From positions 1 through 28,759 of the forward strand of contig WKLE02000516.1 in NCBI GenBank assembly GCA_014885115.2: a stretch of DNA of 28,759 nt, read 5' to 3'. The position numbers were made by a program, and so were the translations under genes. The stretch is from Asterionellopsis glacialis. Taxonomy: Eukaryota; Bacillariophyta; Plagiogrammaphyceae; Rhaphoneidales; Asterionellopsidaceae. Shown here piece after piece: positions 8,511-18,300 of this stretch (the first letter of the stretch is position 1; the number at the start of each line of letters is the position of its first letter). The notes below the pieces were generated by a model. That model was not told the DNA's origin, made no database searches, and saw only the letters and a program-made list of their open reading frames with translations.

Positions 8511-9766
8511 AAGAGATAAAGACCCACAAGAAAGAGGGAAAACTTTAATGACTAAAGAAATAAATAGATGGACAACAATACCAACACCAACTCAAGACAA
8601 ATGGGACCAAGCCCTTCAAGATGACCCAGATATGAAGTTACTGATCAACACATTAAAGACCAGTGCACTGTTAGAGAAAGCCAAATTAATCAACAAACAA
8701 TACTATGATGAATACATCAAAGGTAGACTGGAAGTAGAGAAGGACACCCTGTACCAATACGAAGAACCAAAAATTACGAAGATACCACAATTATGCCAAC
8801 AAGTAGTACCAAAATTGATGAGAACATTAATAACCCCAGCATACCACGTAACACCACTAGCAGGACATTCAGGTCTATACAAGACACATTTTCAAATTGC
8901 AGCACCATACTTTTGGCCAGGTATGACAGTGGACATCCAACGATCTGTTATCAATCCTGCACACTACAGAGTAGCTAACATCACCAGTCACGAACAACAG
9001 CAAATACTATCACCATTGATGGGTGAAAACCACAAAAGATTTGAAGCAACTAAGCACAGGAGAGAAAATGCAGAAAGCCATTCTAACAAGTTTATGTAAT
9101 CTCACAGGTTTTGCTTCCATTGCTTTTATAAGTAATATAGACTCCAAAACAGTAACACAGGCAGCATTCTAGAACTTCATCATTCCCAATGGATTACCAA
9201 AAACAATCGTCATCGACAAAGGTAGCAAATTTGCAGGAACGCTCATAGCAACTTGTGAAGCGCTGCATATAACACATTACCTGGTAGCTCCAGAAAATCA
9301 CAATGCAATACTAGTGGAGAGATTTCATCAATACCTCAACAAGGTAGAAAAGATCACCACGGCAGATACACAATCATACAACCAATGGAAGATGGGAGCA
9401 CTGTTTGCCACGTATGCATGGAATGCCTCCCCTATCGACAGACTAGATGTAATCCAATCTTTTGCAGCCAAAGCAAGGACCTTCAAATTTCCCTCGGACA
9501 CAAATCTAGAAGGCTAAACCTCAAGAATCCCTCAAGAAGGCGAAGACGCTTTAGCACATGTCAAAACAATGTTCCCACTATGGTTTCAGCATAAGGAACT
9601 ACTCCAAGTCATCAATGATGAAAGAAGAGCAAGACATCGAGAAATGGCTAACTCAACACGAAAACATCAAAAGTTTCAACCGGGAGACTTAGTCATTGTC
9701 AGAAAACAAGTGGCAGCAAAAGAAGGCCAACCAGAAAAGTTAACATTAAGAGCTAAAGGAACATAC
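8511..9766 (+). pseudogene. pol: Element C integrase
   Basis: The linker (INRWTTIPTPTQDKWDQAL) leads to a zinc-binding domain near 8835-8985: YHVTPLAGHSG supplies the His pair, then YFWPGM, but the Cys pair is degraded (NPAHYRV). After a frameshift near 9030 the core reads LTGFASIAFIS, VIDKGSKFAG (second catalytic Asp) and HNAILVERFHQYL (catalytic Glu). The C-terminal part (9520-9766) reads HVKTMFPLWFQ, RRARHREMAN and FQPGDLVIVRKQV. Stops occur at about 9171 (TAG) and 9515 (TAA). The frame is cut at 9766 by the solo LTR and resumes at 9999. Confidence 0.8.
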
Positions 9767-9998
9767 TGAAGTAAACTCCCTGTAGGACACTCTTGAGGAT
9801 GGATGATTGATGTGTGGGCAAGCAGACGGACTCACAAATTTAACATTTACTAATATTTCCTGAATTCTTACTACTTACTAGATTGCCGGATATTCTCCGG
9901 ATTTTCATCACCAAATAAAAGTCTTCTTTTCTTTTGTGTGTTGATTGTCTGATTGTTGTGTTGTGCTGTGGTTGACATAGGCAGCATAGGGCACATAC
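9762..9998. repeat. Target-site duplication CATAC around solo LTR
   Basis: CATAC at 9762-9766 and again at 9994-9998, immediately outside the TG...CA ends of LTR copy 4. Five bases is the usual duplication for Ty3-type integrases. It fixes the LTR ends for the whole A family. Confidence 0.88.
9767..9993 (+). mobile_element. A-family solo LTR, copy 4, in element C integrase
   Basis: 227 bases, TGAAGTAAACTCCC to GCATAGGGCA, with perfect five-base duplications. No internal sequence follows, so this is a solo LTR left by LTR-LTR recombination. It is slightly shorter than other copies because about 20 bases are missing next to CTCCGGATT. It contains the AATAAA signal (CACCAAATAAAAG near 9910). 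It splits the integrase end of C; the reading frame joins again across it if the LTR and one duplication are removed. Confidence 0.9.
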
Positions 9999-11058
9999 TG
10001 TGTCATTAGACCGGAAGGCCAAAACTCATATGTAGTTCAGAAGATTCCAGCAATACAGTCCATCACGCAACGTCCCAGGAAACTCCGTAAGGAATCCGCC
10101 TGGAGACTCAACAAGTTACCTTTGTCACTCATAGTTCACAAATGAGTCAACACAAGTGATACACAATTATTAGAACAACAACTTCCATTAGTGAACAACC
10201 CCCTTGAGAAAAGTTTAGGTATATTCGACTTCAGCTGATATGCCAAGGCAAACGAAGAGGAAGCATTTGCATATGAGAAAGTAGCCAATCTATGGCAAGA
10301 AGAAGTGATCTCCTCAGAATCAGAAGATGAACCAGAAACAGATGAAAACAATCAGGAACAAGACAAACCCGCCCCAACCACAAGAAGACAAAGCCATAGA
10401 AAGAAATGAAAACACAAAGTTGCTCAACAAGACACTAATACCTCTGAAGAACGAGCCGAACGCACTAAAACAGCAAAGACGTACACCAAGGAATTGCACA
10501 AGGAAATCAACAAGTCAACCGACAAATTATTCTTTATTAAACAACAAGACAAACAGTGCGCCAAGGCAGAATGGCATTTGATTCAAGTAGACGGGGATGA
10601 GACCAATCACTGATTAGCTAAAAAGAAAGGTATTTATGATGTACGATATTACATACGCAACAACGTAGATTAAAAAAAGAGATTAACGAAACACTGCATA
10701 TATTGGCCATTATCTCGAGAACTGAAACCAGATGGCAACTTCGGAGCAGTATTAATGATAAAACCAGAGAAAGTACAGGATACATAAGAAAAGACTGTAC
10801 ACAAGATGATGGTATCAATGGGAAATGAACCTTGCAGAAGACGGAATAGTAGGCCCATTGGAGTTCAAAACAATAACAGAGAACGACATCGTTTAGAAGA
10901 AAACAGAAGGACTACCTTATTAAATCTTTCAGAAATTGAAAACGTGGACACTGACGATATAAATAACAGAGTCCCTTTATGAAGAAGGCAAGCAGATCCT
11001 TTTAGAATGTTATATGTTCAAACATTCATGTATCTCAAAGGAGTAGATAGATCCTAAC
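9994..11058 (+). pseudogene. pol: Element C pol C-terminal tail
   Basis: Continuation of the integrase frame after the solo LTR: VIRPEGQNSYVVQKIPAIQ, then KLRKESAWRLNKLPLSL. A tail of some 300 residues follows, with an acidic block (SSESEDEPETDENNQ, near 10310-10350), a basic and Gln/Thr-rich region, AEWHLIQVDGDE near 10570, and LSRELKPDGNFGAVLMIKP near 10710-10760. It ends DPFRMLYVQTFMYLKGVDRS at a TAA near 11056. Several TGA stops and frameshifts occur. No known domain is recognised in the tail; it is long for a Ty3-type integrase. Confidence 0.5.
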
Positions 11059-11755
11059 CTAGAGGATCTATATTTCTCCACACCTTTATCTCCATCTGTC
11101 ACCTTGTTCCCTTTATTTCTATAAGTGGAATAGCTGTCAAATCCAGGAGTCTAGGAAGATGTCGATTCAGTCGTTTCACGCTCCTGGAGGGTTGTTAACT
11201 GTCCCCAGAGGCCGCAATTGTAAGAACAAGATTTATCTCAAACCTGCACTCATGGACTGGCTCCTATATCCCTCCATTACCCTCTGCGGCCACAGACCCG
11301 TAATGCAACCCAATATAGATACGTAACCCATGAGATAGCCGTAGAAGCATAGATGTTTTTTTTTTTTTTTTGGATAGGCATAGGTAGCGTTAGGTCTCGA
11401 CCCAAGGGTGCAAAAACAGGTCAAAAAACGAGGCATAAAGTGTTATTTTTACACAGAGTCGACCTGGGACCAGCTTTCGAAAAGTTTCTTTTTCGGGCAA
11501 ATAGATGGTGCATCCCTCTTTAAAAGGGGTAGAGCAAAGGCTGACAAATTGAACAAGAAGCCGGAAAAGAAAAGAAAGAGGGACTTAACGTGCGGGCAGA
11601 TGGGTCACCGACAGACCCACTGTTGCTAAGCAGTACAAGGGCAACAGCTCACTTAACAACCCGCTGATCATGGACGACTACGATTACTACTCCATGTATG
11701 GAGAACTTGGCTACCCCCACATTGCAGTCCAGAAAAGATGATTGAAAGAAAACTG
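11059..11755. other. Non-coding stretch between elements C and A2
   Basis: No intact gene is seen. It may contain the 3' LTR of element C, but no second copy exists here to prove it. An 18-base T run lies at 11356-11373. The right part carries a broken zinc-knuckle-like reading frame (separate entry). The bases before A2's LTR are AAACTG; the partner duplication of A2 lies outside the window. Confidence 0.5.
11408..11740 (+). pseudogene. Zinc-knuckle-like coding remnant
   Basis: An open frame (11408-11629) has a basic stretch KKPEKKRKRDL followed by TCGQMGHRQTHCC. A frameshift at about 11625 then gives KQYKGNSSLNNPLIMDDYD and MYGELGYPHIAVQKR. The pattern C-G-Q-x-G-H-x-x-T with later Cys resembles the zinc knuckle of TAF1-type proteins, with the first Cys pair incomplete, but a Gag-type knuckle is also possible. 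It stops just before LTR copy 5. It may be a fragment of a host gene or of another element; I cannot decide. Confidence 0.3.
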
Positions 11756-12000
11756 TGAAGTACGCTCCCTGTATGAATCTCTCGAGGATGGCTGATAGAT
11801 GCATGGACAAGCAAATGGACTCCATGAATTTACCATTTACTAATATTTCTGACTTCTTTACTTCTTACTAAATTGCCAGATCTTCTCTGGATTAAACTAA
11901 GCTCATAGTTTTCATCACCAAATAAAAGTCTTCTTTTCCTTTGTGCATTGATTGTCTGTTTGTTGTGTCATGCCGTCGTTGACACTAGCAGCATAGGGAA
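11756..12000 (+). repeat. A-family LTR, copy 5 (5' LTR of A2)
   Basis: 245 bases, TGAAGTACGCTCCC to CATAGGGAA (the CA end is mutated to AA). The AATAAA signal is at 11921-11926. It is more divergent at its 5' end than other copies (TATGAATCTCTCGAGG where most have TAGGACACTCTTGAGG). The leader AGTAACATTACT (12002-12013) follows. Confidence 0.82.
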
Positions 12001-12042
12001 TAGTAACATTACTCCATCTTTCAGAGGATTTAACTTCAAGAC

Positions 12043-13233
12043 ATGAAGACCTTCTCCTTCTCCTCTGATTTTCAGAAGAAAGCTTGGGAGTTGAGTCAAC
12101 AGCAAACTCTGCTGAATCCTCCTGCAACCCCCTTTGTGAAAATGAAGAAGGAGAGATGATGACAAAGATGAGTACAAGACCATCAAGGTCCGCATTGATC
12201 CCTCTGATGATGGCTCAGACCATTGAAAAGAAAGTCAAACAATTTGAGGATAGATCTGCTGAAGAGAGGATACAGTGGAGGATTGAGTTTGCTGAGGTGG
12301 AGAGGGCTTATTCCCTCACCAAAGCCTTATCCAAAACATCCATGGCGCTTACCCTTTTGAAGGGCAGGGCAAGGCAGCTGTTCTAAGCAACCAATGCCAA
12401 TAGCCAGAGCAAAAATGCAAGCCTCAAGAAACCAGTTCAGAAAGATCCTGAAGCTCTCTTTGAATTTTTTCTCGTCCAGATATGGGGCAAGGCGCAAAAA
12501 GAACTACCTTTGCTACCACTTAGTGATGACCAGTGACTTCACATCGCAAGAGTTTGTTTCAAGGCTTTGCCAGTTGAACAAATATTTGCCATATTTTCCA
12601 ATGGATCACAATGGTAAAAAAAATTGAACCAAGATGAGCTTGTGGACATCTTGGATAGAGCAAAACCACTTAAGTGGCAATCCACCCTACTTGCTAGCAA
12701 CCTTGATCCTGACAATCTCTCATTGGAAGATATTTGTGTACTGCTTTGAGACACTTGAGGTTTGCAACAATATTGATCATGAACTCTCTAAGTCTGAAAA
12801 ACCTACAAAGCCTAAGGAAAATTGCAAGCATGAACAAACAAAAAAGAATTCCGATCAAAATAACAACAAGAATGATAACAAGCACCAGGGCACTCGTAAG
12901 TGGTGCAGCAACTGCAGTATGCACAACCATAACATCAACAAGTGTACTGCAGACAAGTCAAAAAAGAAGGATTCTGGTGAATCCAAGACATATACGCAGG
13001 AACAGGTAAACGCAATGATTAACTTGCTCAAACTATCAAAAGAAAGTAAGAAAAAGAAATGTAAAGTGCAGTACAAGTTGGATTCTTCATCCGATAATGA
13101 AGCAAGCTTGTACTTCACCCAACATAGTAAACCTAAGCGTAGAAATAGTAGTAAAAACCTTAGCAATGACTTTACGCCTACTTCCTACACCAACTCAAAC
13201 CTTTTCCCGAACCTAGAACAATTGCACTACTGA
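12043..13233 (+). pseudogene. gag: A2 gag
   Basis: Gag, the structural protein that packages element RNA. It starts MKTFSFSSDFQKKAWEL at 12043. Frameshifts near 12150, 12220, 12530 and 12740 and a TAA at 12384 break it. Capsid-like segments include EERIQWRIEFAEVERAY, KTSMALTLLKGRARQLF, DPEALFEFFLVQIWG and DELVDILDRAKPLKW. The nucleocapsid has a canonical CX2CX4HX4C knuckle, CSNCSMHNHNINKC, at about 12904-12945, between Lys/Asn-rich stretches. It ends FPNLEQLHY at 13233, with the protease following in another frame. The last part (12634-13233) is one open frame of 199 codons. Confidence 0.82.
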
Positions 13234-13490
13234 AGTAGTAGGCAAGGAAATAAAGTGGGATGGCAAGCTTGTTCCTATGCAGATCCTACTTGATACCAGT
13301 ACTACCGCGACAATCATCCTAAAGAACTTAGTCAAACAGGGGAAGGCCAGTACATTTAAGAACCCAAGGTTCACCGTGGGTGGTAGAAAGAGCAAATAAA
13401 ATTTACACTACTGGGGTTCACTGACAAAAAGACCATAGTTCGGTCTTGTCACATGGAAAAAAGAACAAACTAAGCAGACGCACAGTATGA
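13234..13490 (+). pseudogene. pol: A2 protease
   Basis: Retropepsin domain. The frame reads EIKWDGKLVPMQILLDTSTTATIILKN, in two parts across the active site; DTS replaces the common DTG but is a normal variant and the Asp is kept, unlike A1. Then come NPRFTVGGRKSK, a stop near 13396 and FTDKKTIVRSCHM. A further stop at about 13470 precedes the long RT frame, which begins with the protease end (MIIGTNPIQAVG). The protease and RT are therefore one polyprotein broken by point mutations. Confidence 0.75.
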
Positions 13491-13491
13491 C

Positions 13492-14589
13492 ATGATCATC
13501 GGAACCAACCCCATACAGGCCGTGGGCCCGGACATCCACTTTAGCATGCAAACTATTCACTGCAAAGGGTATGAATTACTGATGAAACACCGTGGCAATG
13601 TTTCAAACCCTGAACATGAGGAAGCAATCTACCACATGGCTGTCCAGCCATCTATTCTCAAGGAAGCAGAACTACGCCAATCATCCATATTAGATGCTAA
13701 TTATGACAAAGTTGATTTAGGCAAGGCTACCAAATACTGGACACATTTAACATATAACGAACAAAAAATAATGCTTAAGTGCCTACAGAAATACCAACAA
13801 GCCTTTAAGGACAGGCTTGGCACACTTAACATCAAGCCAGTTAGGCTGGAAATAGAATCTGATGCAGAACCTTATCATGCCAGGCCATTTCAAGTACCAT
13901 GTTCCTTGGGAGGGACTACTAAATTGGAAGTGATTAGGCTAGAATCAATAGGTGTGTTAGAAAAGAACCATGACAGTGAATGGGCAGCTCCTACATTTGT
14001 CGTACCAAAGAAAACGGGCAATGTATGTATCATAACCAACTTTTGTCAACTCAACAAGGTAATTATGTGGAAACAATTCCTGTTACCAAAAAAAGCTGAG
14101 CTACTACAAAAACTAGATGGATTTCAATATGCAACTGCAATTGATCTAAGTATGGGTTACTATCACATTCTGTTAGATGAGAAATTACAGGAACTGTGCA
14201 CTACAATTCTACCACGGGATAAATACAGGTATAAACGCCTACCTATGGGTATAACCAACAGCCCTGATATCTTTCAGAAAATCATGAATGATATGCTAGG
14301 CAACCTAGAATTTGCACGGGCATATAAAGACGATTTTTTAATCATGTCAACTGTCACCTACAAAAACCACATAAGCAAAGTTGATGCGGTACTCAGCCAC
14401 CTATCAGAAGCTGGTTTTGTAGTCAGCGTTAACAAATCACATTTTGACATGTCACAGATAGAATATCTAGGCTACTGGTTAACTTGCAACAGTATCCAAT
14501 CACAGTCTAAGAAAGTGGAAGTGATACAATGTTTAGAGCCTCCTAAGACTAAACACAATATTAAACAAGGCCAAATTTGTATGGGATGA
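13492..14589 (+). pseudogene. pol: A2 protease end and reverse transcriptase
   Basis: A 365-codon open frame, the longest pol piece in family A. After the protease end (to about 13650) it runs through EPYHARPFQVP, EKNHDSEWAAPTFVVPKK, DLSMGYYHI (motif A Asp), RLPMGITNSPDIFQKIMND (motif B) and AYKDDFLIMS (motif C, both Asp kept, with Lys in the x position). It continues to GYWLTCNSIQSQ and EPPKTKHN. There about 100 bases of the thumb/connection are deleted, which shifts the frame so that NKAKFVWDD reads GQICMG and stops. RT catalytic residues are intact, but the polyprotein is broken. Confidence 0.85.
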
Positions 14590-14902
14590 CACCTGTCAGA
14601 AAGCCTTTGATAAAATAAAAGAAGTTATAAGTAGAGAAACGCTATTAGCATTCCCTGACCTTGAGAAAGAATTTCATATATATACTGACACAAGCAACTA
14701 TCAATTGGGTGCAGTTATCATGCAAGATGATAAGCTTCTTCCATTCTATAGTAGAAAACTCAAAGACACTCAAAAGAAGTATACTACTGGCAAACAAGAA
14801 TTACTATCTATAGTAGAGACATTTAAGGAATTCAAAAACACACTATGGGGTCAAAAGTCAATAGTACACATGGACCATAAGAACATATTGTATGATAAAC
14901 TT
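14555..14902 (+). pseudogene. pol: A2 RNase H, N-terminal part
   Basis: RNase H start: WDDTCQKAFDKIKEV, LEKEFHIYTDTSNYQLGAV (first catalytic Asp), PFYSRKLKDTQKKYTTG and IVHMDHKNILYDK, then a sharp switch to A3's LTR at 14903. The C-terminal half with the last catalytic Asp is missing. The long open frame at 14705-14989 is misleading beyond 14902, where it reads LTR sequence. Confidence 0.82.
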
Positions 14903-15148
14903 TGCCCTATGCCGCTTGTGTCAACGGCAGCACAACACAACATTCAGACAATCAACACACACACACAAAAAAAGATTTTTATTTGGTGATGAAAATTATG
15001 AGCTTAGTTTAATCTGGAGAATATCCGGTAATCTAGTAAGTAGTAAGAATCAGGAAATTTTAGTACATGGTAATTTCTTGTGAGTCCGTCTTCTTGCCCA
15101 CGCATCAATCATCCATCCTCAAGAGTGTCCTACAGGGAGTGTACTTCA
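14903..15148 (-). repeat. A-family LTR, copy 6 (3' LTR of A3)
   Basis: 246 bases; both ends intact (plus strand TGCCCTATGCC to GTGTACTTCA). It is preceded on the minus strand by the end of integrase and a purine-rich GGGAAGCAAA that may be the polypurine tract. A2 sequence abuts at 14902, with AACTT as the five flanking bases; the partner would be outside the window. Confidence 0.85.
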
Positions 15149-16388
15149 TTTGCTTCCCAATCTGCCCTGTGTGCGTTTGTAGTACGGTGTCACACAACAA
15201 ATATTAACTGTCTCTTCTATGACACCACTATGGATGTGCACAGTACCGTTCATAAATACTTGAAGCACTTCATGAGGACCCCTGCGAGGATGGTCCATTT
15301 TATGTACAATTTTTGGCTTCTCCAACGTAATGAGGTCACCTATGCGGTAAACGTGGTTCACGTTGGTTGTTTCTAATAATCAACATCTGCTTCTTGTTTT
15401 TAATATGAGCCCAGTTGGCTTGGAAGGCAATTGGCAACAACATATCATGTCCAAATACTAGTTGTCCTGGCGTGGCTTCTAATGTATTGTGGTAAGTACT
15501 GCGTATAGCCCATGCTACGGAGCTGAGTATGTTATCCCACAATTCATCATCTCCTATAGTAGGTGGATTGGCGGATTTGCTTATGTCAAGTGCAAGTAAC
15601 AAGTTACTGATTACTTGATGCACGTGCTCTATGATGCCATTTGATTGGGGATTATATGTGGTCCTTGGTGTCTTACTTAGACCAAAGTTTTTCCATGTCT
15701 TCTCAAAGATTCCTTTGAAATCTGAGCTGTTGTCATATCATATGTATCTTGGTTGTAGATACCGGCATAACCATGCAGAGTGGAATGCTTCTATTACGGT
15801 GTCAGCTGTTTTGGTTTTAAGTTCCTTGATTTAAAACCAGCCTGTGGCAGGATCTATCATGGTAAGACATTGTATGGTCCGTGCACCTGAAATGGACTTG
15901 ATAGTATATTTTCCAATTAGGTCTATGTGAACACTCTCCCATTGTAAACTTTCAGCCTCTTTAGGGGGTATGTGTCTGTATTTCTTACATTGCTTTTTAC
16001 TGAGCTGACATTGTTTACATGTTTTAAAGATGTTCTGTACGTGCTTTCTTAGTCTAGGCCAAGTGAAGTGCTGACGTATGGTTGCTTCTGTACATGTTTC
16101 ACCTGGGTGTGCTAAGTACTCATGATACCAAGCTATGACGCGTTGTTGAAGTTTCTCCCGTATGTATATTTTACCTTTGGAGTGTATGAGCGGTTTGCCT
16201 TCAACTTCTCTAGTTGTAAACGTACCAGGTTTTGCATCATGCATTAGTTTCCTATGCCTTTGATCTTTTTGTTGATATATTTTAATTAAAGAAGGGAATA
16301 TCGGAGAGGCTGTTTCTTCTATTTCCTGCTGTGTTATTGGATATGCTTCCATGACATTGATAAGTTCTGGAACTTCATCGAATTGCAT
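15149..16388 (-). pseudogene. pol: A3 integrase
   Basis: The most complete integrase of family A. The frame at 15831-16388 gives the linker, the HHCC zinc finger (WYHEYLAHPG, then CKQCQLSKKQC) and VHIDLIGKYTI with the first catalytic Asp, up to MIDPATGWF. After a stop or shift near 15830 the core continues with YDNSSDF (second Asp, preceded by an in-frame TGA near 15739), NPQSNGIIEHVHQVI (Glu) and DELWDNILSSVAWAI. The C-terminal module at 15146-15361 reads YRIGDLITLEKP and GPHEVLQVFMNGTV. All three DDE residues are present, but the frame is broken three or four times. Confidence 0.87.
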
Positions 16389-16392
16389 CTAA

Positions 16393-16685
16393 TCATGAAA
16401 GTGCGTCAGCAATGACGTTGTGTTCACCAGCAATATGGACGAATTCTGCACTGTATTCTTCTAGCATCGTACGCCATCTGCATACACGTTTGCTAGACAT
16501 TTTGTCATACAATATGTTTTTATGGTCCATGTGTACTATTATCTTTTGACCCCATAGTATGTTTTTAAATTCCTTAAGTGTCTCTACTATAGACAGTAGT
16601 TCTTTTTCGCCAGTAGTATATTTCTTCGGAGCGTCTTTAAGTTTTCTACTATAGAACGCAAAGGGCTTATTATCTTGCATGATAA
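16393..16685 (-). pseudogene. pol: A3 RNase H, C-terminal part
   Basis: Reads MQDNKPFAFYSRKLKDAPKKY, in two halves, then VHMDHKNILYDKM, CRWRTMLEEYSAEF and GEHNVIADALS (last catalytic Asp). It ends in a stop at 16390. About 30 bases of the following linker, present in A1 as KWADDSYDKY, are deleted. The N-terminal part of the same domain is at 28442-28759, on the other side of the LINE. Confidence 0.85.
16672..16685. repeat. LINE target-site duplication, left copy
   Basis: ATCTTGCATGATAA, repeated exactly at 28442-28455 (extendable to about 18 bases with one mismatch, TATTATC against TATCATC). In the uninterrupted A1 copy the same sequence occurs once (2672-2685), which confirms that it duplicated on LINE insertion. 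Confidence 0.9.
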
Positions 16686-16773
16686 TAAGAATAAAGTTCT
16701 ATTTATTAATCGCTGCAGCTAATGATAACCTTGGAAACCAATTCTACTCGCGACGACAGCCTGGACCATCAGA
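16686..16773 (-). terminator. LINE 3' untranslated end with polyadenylation-type signal
   Basis: After the ORF2 stop near 16774 the minus strand runs to GATTAATAAATAGAAC and then TTTATTCTTATT, ending at the target duplication. AATAAA lies at 16702-16707, about 16 bases from the end. The tail is A/T-rich with a short TTATTC-like repeat rather than poly(A). Confidence 0.6.
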
Positions 16774-17563
16774 TTAACTTACTTGGAACGGAGTATTGTC
16801 AATCTTGTTGGACCTGAAAATAGTGGTTAATGGTACGGACTCCTTTAATTGCCCAAGACTTTGCATGTTTAACGCTTTGTATAATGGTTGGGTGCCAAAT
16901 TGAAAACCAATTCTGCATTTGGGTAGTTGTTTTGTTGTGAGTGTGTTCCTCAAAAGAGTCAAAGAATACAGATCTATCTCAAGAAAGTACCTGGTGCTTA
17001 AGTTCATAAACAGCTTTCATTTCCTCTAATGCTCTTGTTTTCTTAATATTGGCTTCCTGTGACAAATCTTGGCCGTGTTTACATGAATTATGGATATTCC
17101 AGTGTGTAGCATACCACGTAAAGATAATTCTGATCATAGTTGTTGTCCAGGTCTGTCCGTTGTGTTTAGTGGTAATTTGGCTTTCATAGTGTCGCGATTG
17201 GAGTTCCGTCCATTTCTCTGCGAACTGGCCTTGAAGTATTTAAATCCAACCAATCTCAGACTGTAGATCATAGACCACGCTTACCAAGTTGTCTGGGGGG
17301 TTTCGCTGGTGACCAAAGAACAATTCTAGGCCATATAGTAAAGTGTTGCATAAGCATGGTTCTGAAGACATTTGGTTGCAGGCTAGGCAGATCTTTTGCA
17401 AGAGGTGCTTCCTAGACTGGACTAATTTGTCATGTTTGCATTGGAAATGATGGACAAAGTCTTTGACGTGTAAATCACAGCCCAGACAAATTGATGTTGT
17501 ATCCTTATCGTATTGAGATGTTACTGTGTTCAACAGCAAATGTGAGTGAATCAGTTTTATCAA
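16774..17563 (-). pseudogene. LINE ORF2 C-terminus with CCHC zinc finger
   Basis: C-terminal part of the LINE ORF2 protein. ICLGCDLHVKDFVHHFQCKH (about 17440-17500) gives a CX2C...HX3-4C/H finger, thought in LINEs to help bind RNA or DNA. It continues with GLELFFGHQRNPPDNL, LQSEIGWIQ-like, then TWTTTMIRIIFTWYATHW and RALEEMKAVYELKHQ in another frame, and ends VPSKLI at 16774. Two or three stops or shifts break it (around 17240 and 16985). The Trp-rich helical tail is typical of this LINE group by my recollection; no enzyme activity is expected here. Confidence 0.7.
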
Positions 17564-17572
17564 AATGGGATG

Positions 17573-18300
17573 TCAAGGTGACATTGCAGCGATCACAGTT
17601 GCTAAAGCTCTTTGGTTGATGGATTGGAATTGCTGGGTAGATAGTGACTGTCGCTCCATGATATAATTCTCTAAAGGTTGAGCATAGCATGCATGGCGTA
17701 TCCGCAAAGGATATTTTCCATTAAAAGTGACGTTCTTTATATTCAGTTGGGCAGGGTTGATAGGGAACTGGATGACTTGAGAGATATTATGAGGTGGTTT
17801 TGACCAGTGCATAGATCCAGCAAGATGGTCGGCCTCGACGTTTAGTTGTGGTGGTAGAGTCAGATCTTGAACCATAGTTTGTTCATCTTGATGGCCAGTA
17901 ACATGGTTTAGTTCATAACAAGGGAGTTTGGCTAGAGTTTCTACTATCATATGGATTACATCCCAATCTTCTAACAGTGTTGAGTTCGGTGATGGGTTTT
18001 CTTGAGCCTGCAACTTCTGGATACGTATGAATAAGGATTTGCTATCTGTGTGCTGATACAGTTGTAGGTGTTCTGGCCATTTGATAGTATAGTAACAATG
18101 AAGTAAATATAGAAATTGCACCCATGAGAGAAAGCCCTAGGCCTCGGCTTGCATCGAGGACCCTCTACAGCATCCATATGCTCAGCTTGCACACGATGCT
18201 AATCTCATGCCAGTTGACAATGCCGCAACCCAGCCAAACAAACCCGTACCATCCTTGGAGACGGAACCATTGCTGGTGATGACAACTACAGCATCCTGAA
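17573..18300 (-). pseudogene. LINE ORF2 RNase H domain
   Basis: RNase HI-type domain downstream of the RT. The first strand reads VVVITSNGSVSKDG then GLFGWV near 18290-18240, where the usual TDGS-type Asp has become Asn. After a frameshift near 18120 the main frame (17573-18121) reads QHTDSKSLFIRIQKL (catalytic Asp), HVTGHQDEQT and LNVEADHLAG (last Asp). The order and spacing fit RNase H. It continues toward the C-terminal zinc finger, with a break near 17570. A real domain, now inactive. Confidence 0.8.

Larger units (their letters stand above)
5172..11058 (+). mobile_element. Ty3/gypsy-type element C, 5'-truncated and decayed
   Basis: Plus-strand pol-containing remnant of a second Ty3-type family, with a strongly A-rich coding strand. 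The order is gag end and protease (5173-5829), linker and truncated RT (5813-6560), RNase H (6560-7310), an extra domain (7398-8510), integrase (8511-9766, continuing after the solo LTR at 9994) and a long C-terminal tail to a stop near 11058. No LTR of its own is recognised. The 5' end is cut by LTR copy 3. The frame is broken by about four frameshifts and roughly 17 stops, most of them TGA. Confidence 0.75.
11756..14902 (+). mobile_element. Ty3/gypsy-type element A2, 3'-interrupted
   Basis: Plus-strand member of family A: 5' LTR (11756-12000), leader with hairpins, gag (12043-13233), protease (13234-13490), RT (13492-14589) and the start of RNase H (to 14902). At 14903 the sequence switches to the 3' LTR of minus-strand A3, which appears to have inserted here. 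The rest of A2 would lie beyond the right end of the window. It is the most complete copy for gag and RT. Confidence 0.82.

Noticed and set aside
5172..11058. TGA read as tryptophan (altered genetic code) to explain the stops in element C
   Set aside because: Several TGA stops fall where Arg is expected, TGG is still common, and TAA, TAG and frameshifts also occur; simple decay explains it better.
11356..11373. 18-T run as the poly(A) tail of a minus-strand retrocopy
   Set aside because: The only coding-like sequence to its right (11408-11740) reads on the plus strand, and no target duplication is visible around it.
12855..13166. Minus-strand hydrophobic frame opposite A2 gag
   Set aside because: Antisense shadow of the Lys/Asn-rich nucleocapsid region of gag.
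14903..15083. Plus-strand frames running through the LTR (for example 14892-15083)
   Set aside because: The same short frame recurs in other LTR copies of that orientation with shifts and stops, and it has no conserved protein pattern; it is LTR sequence.
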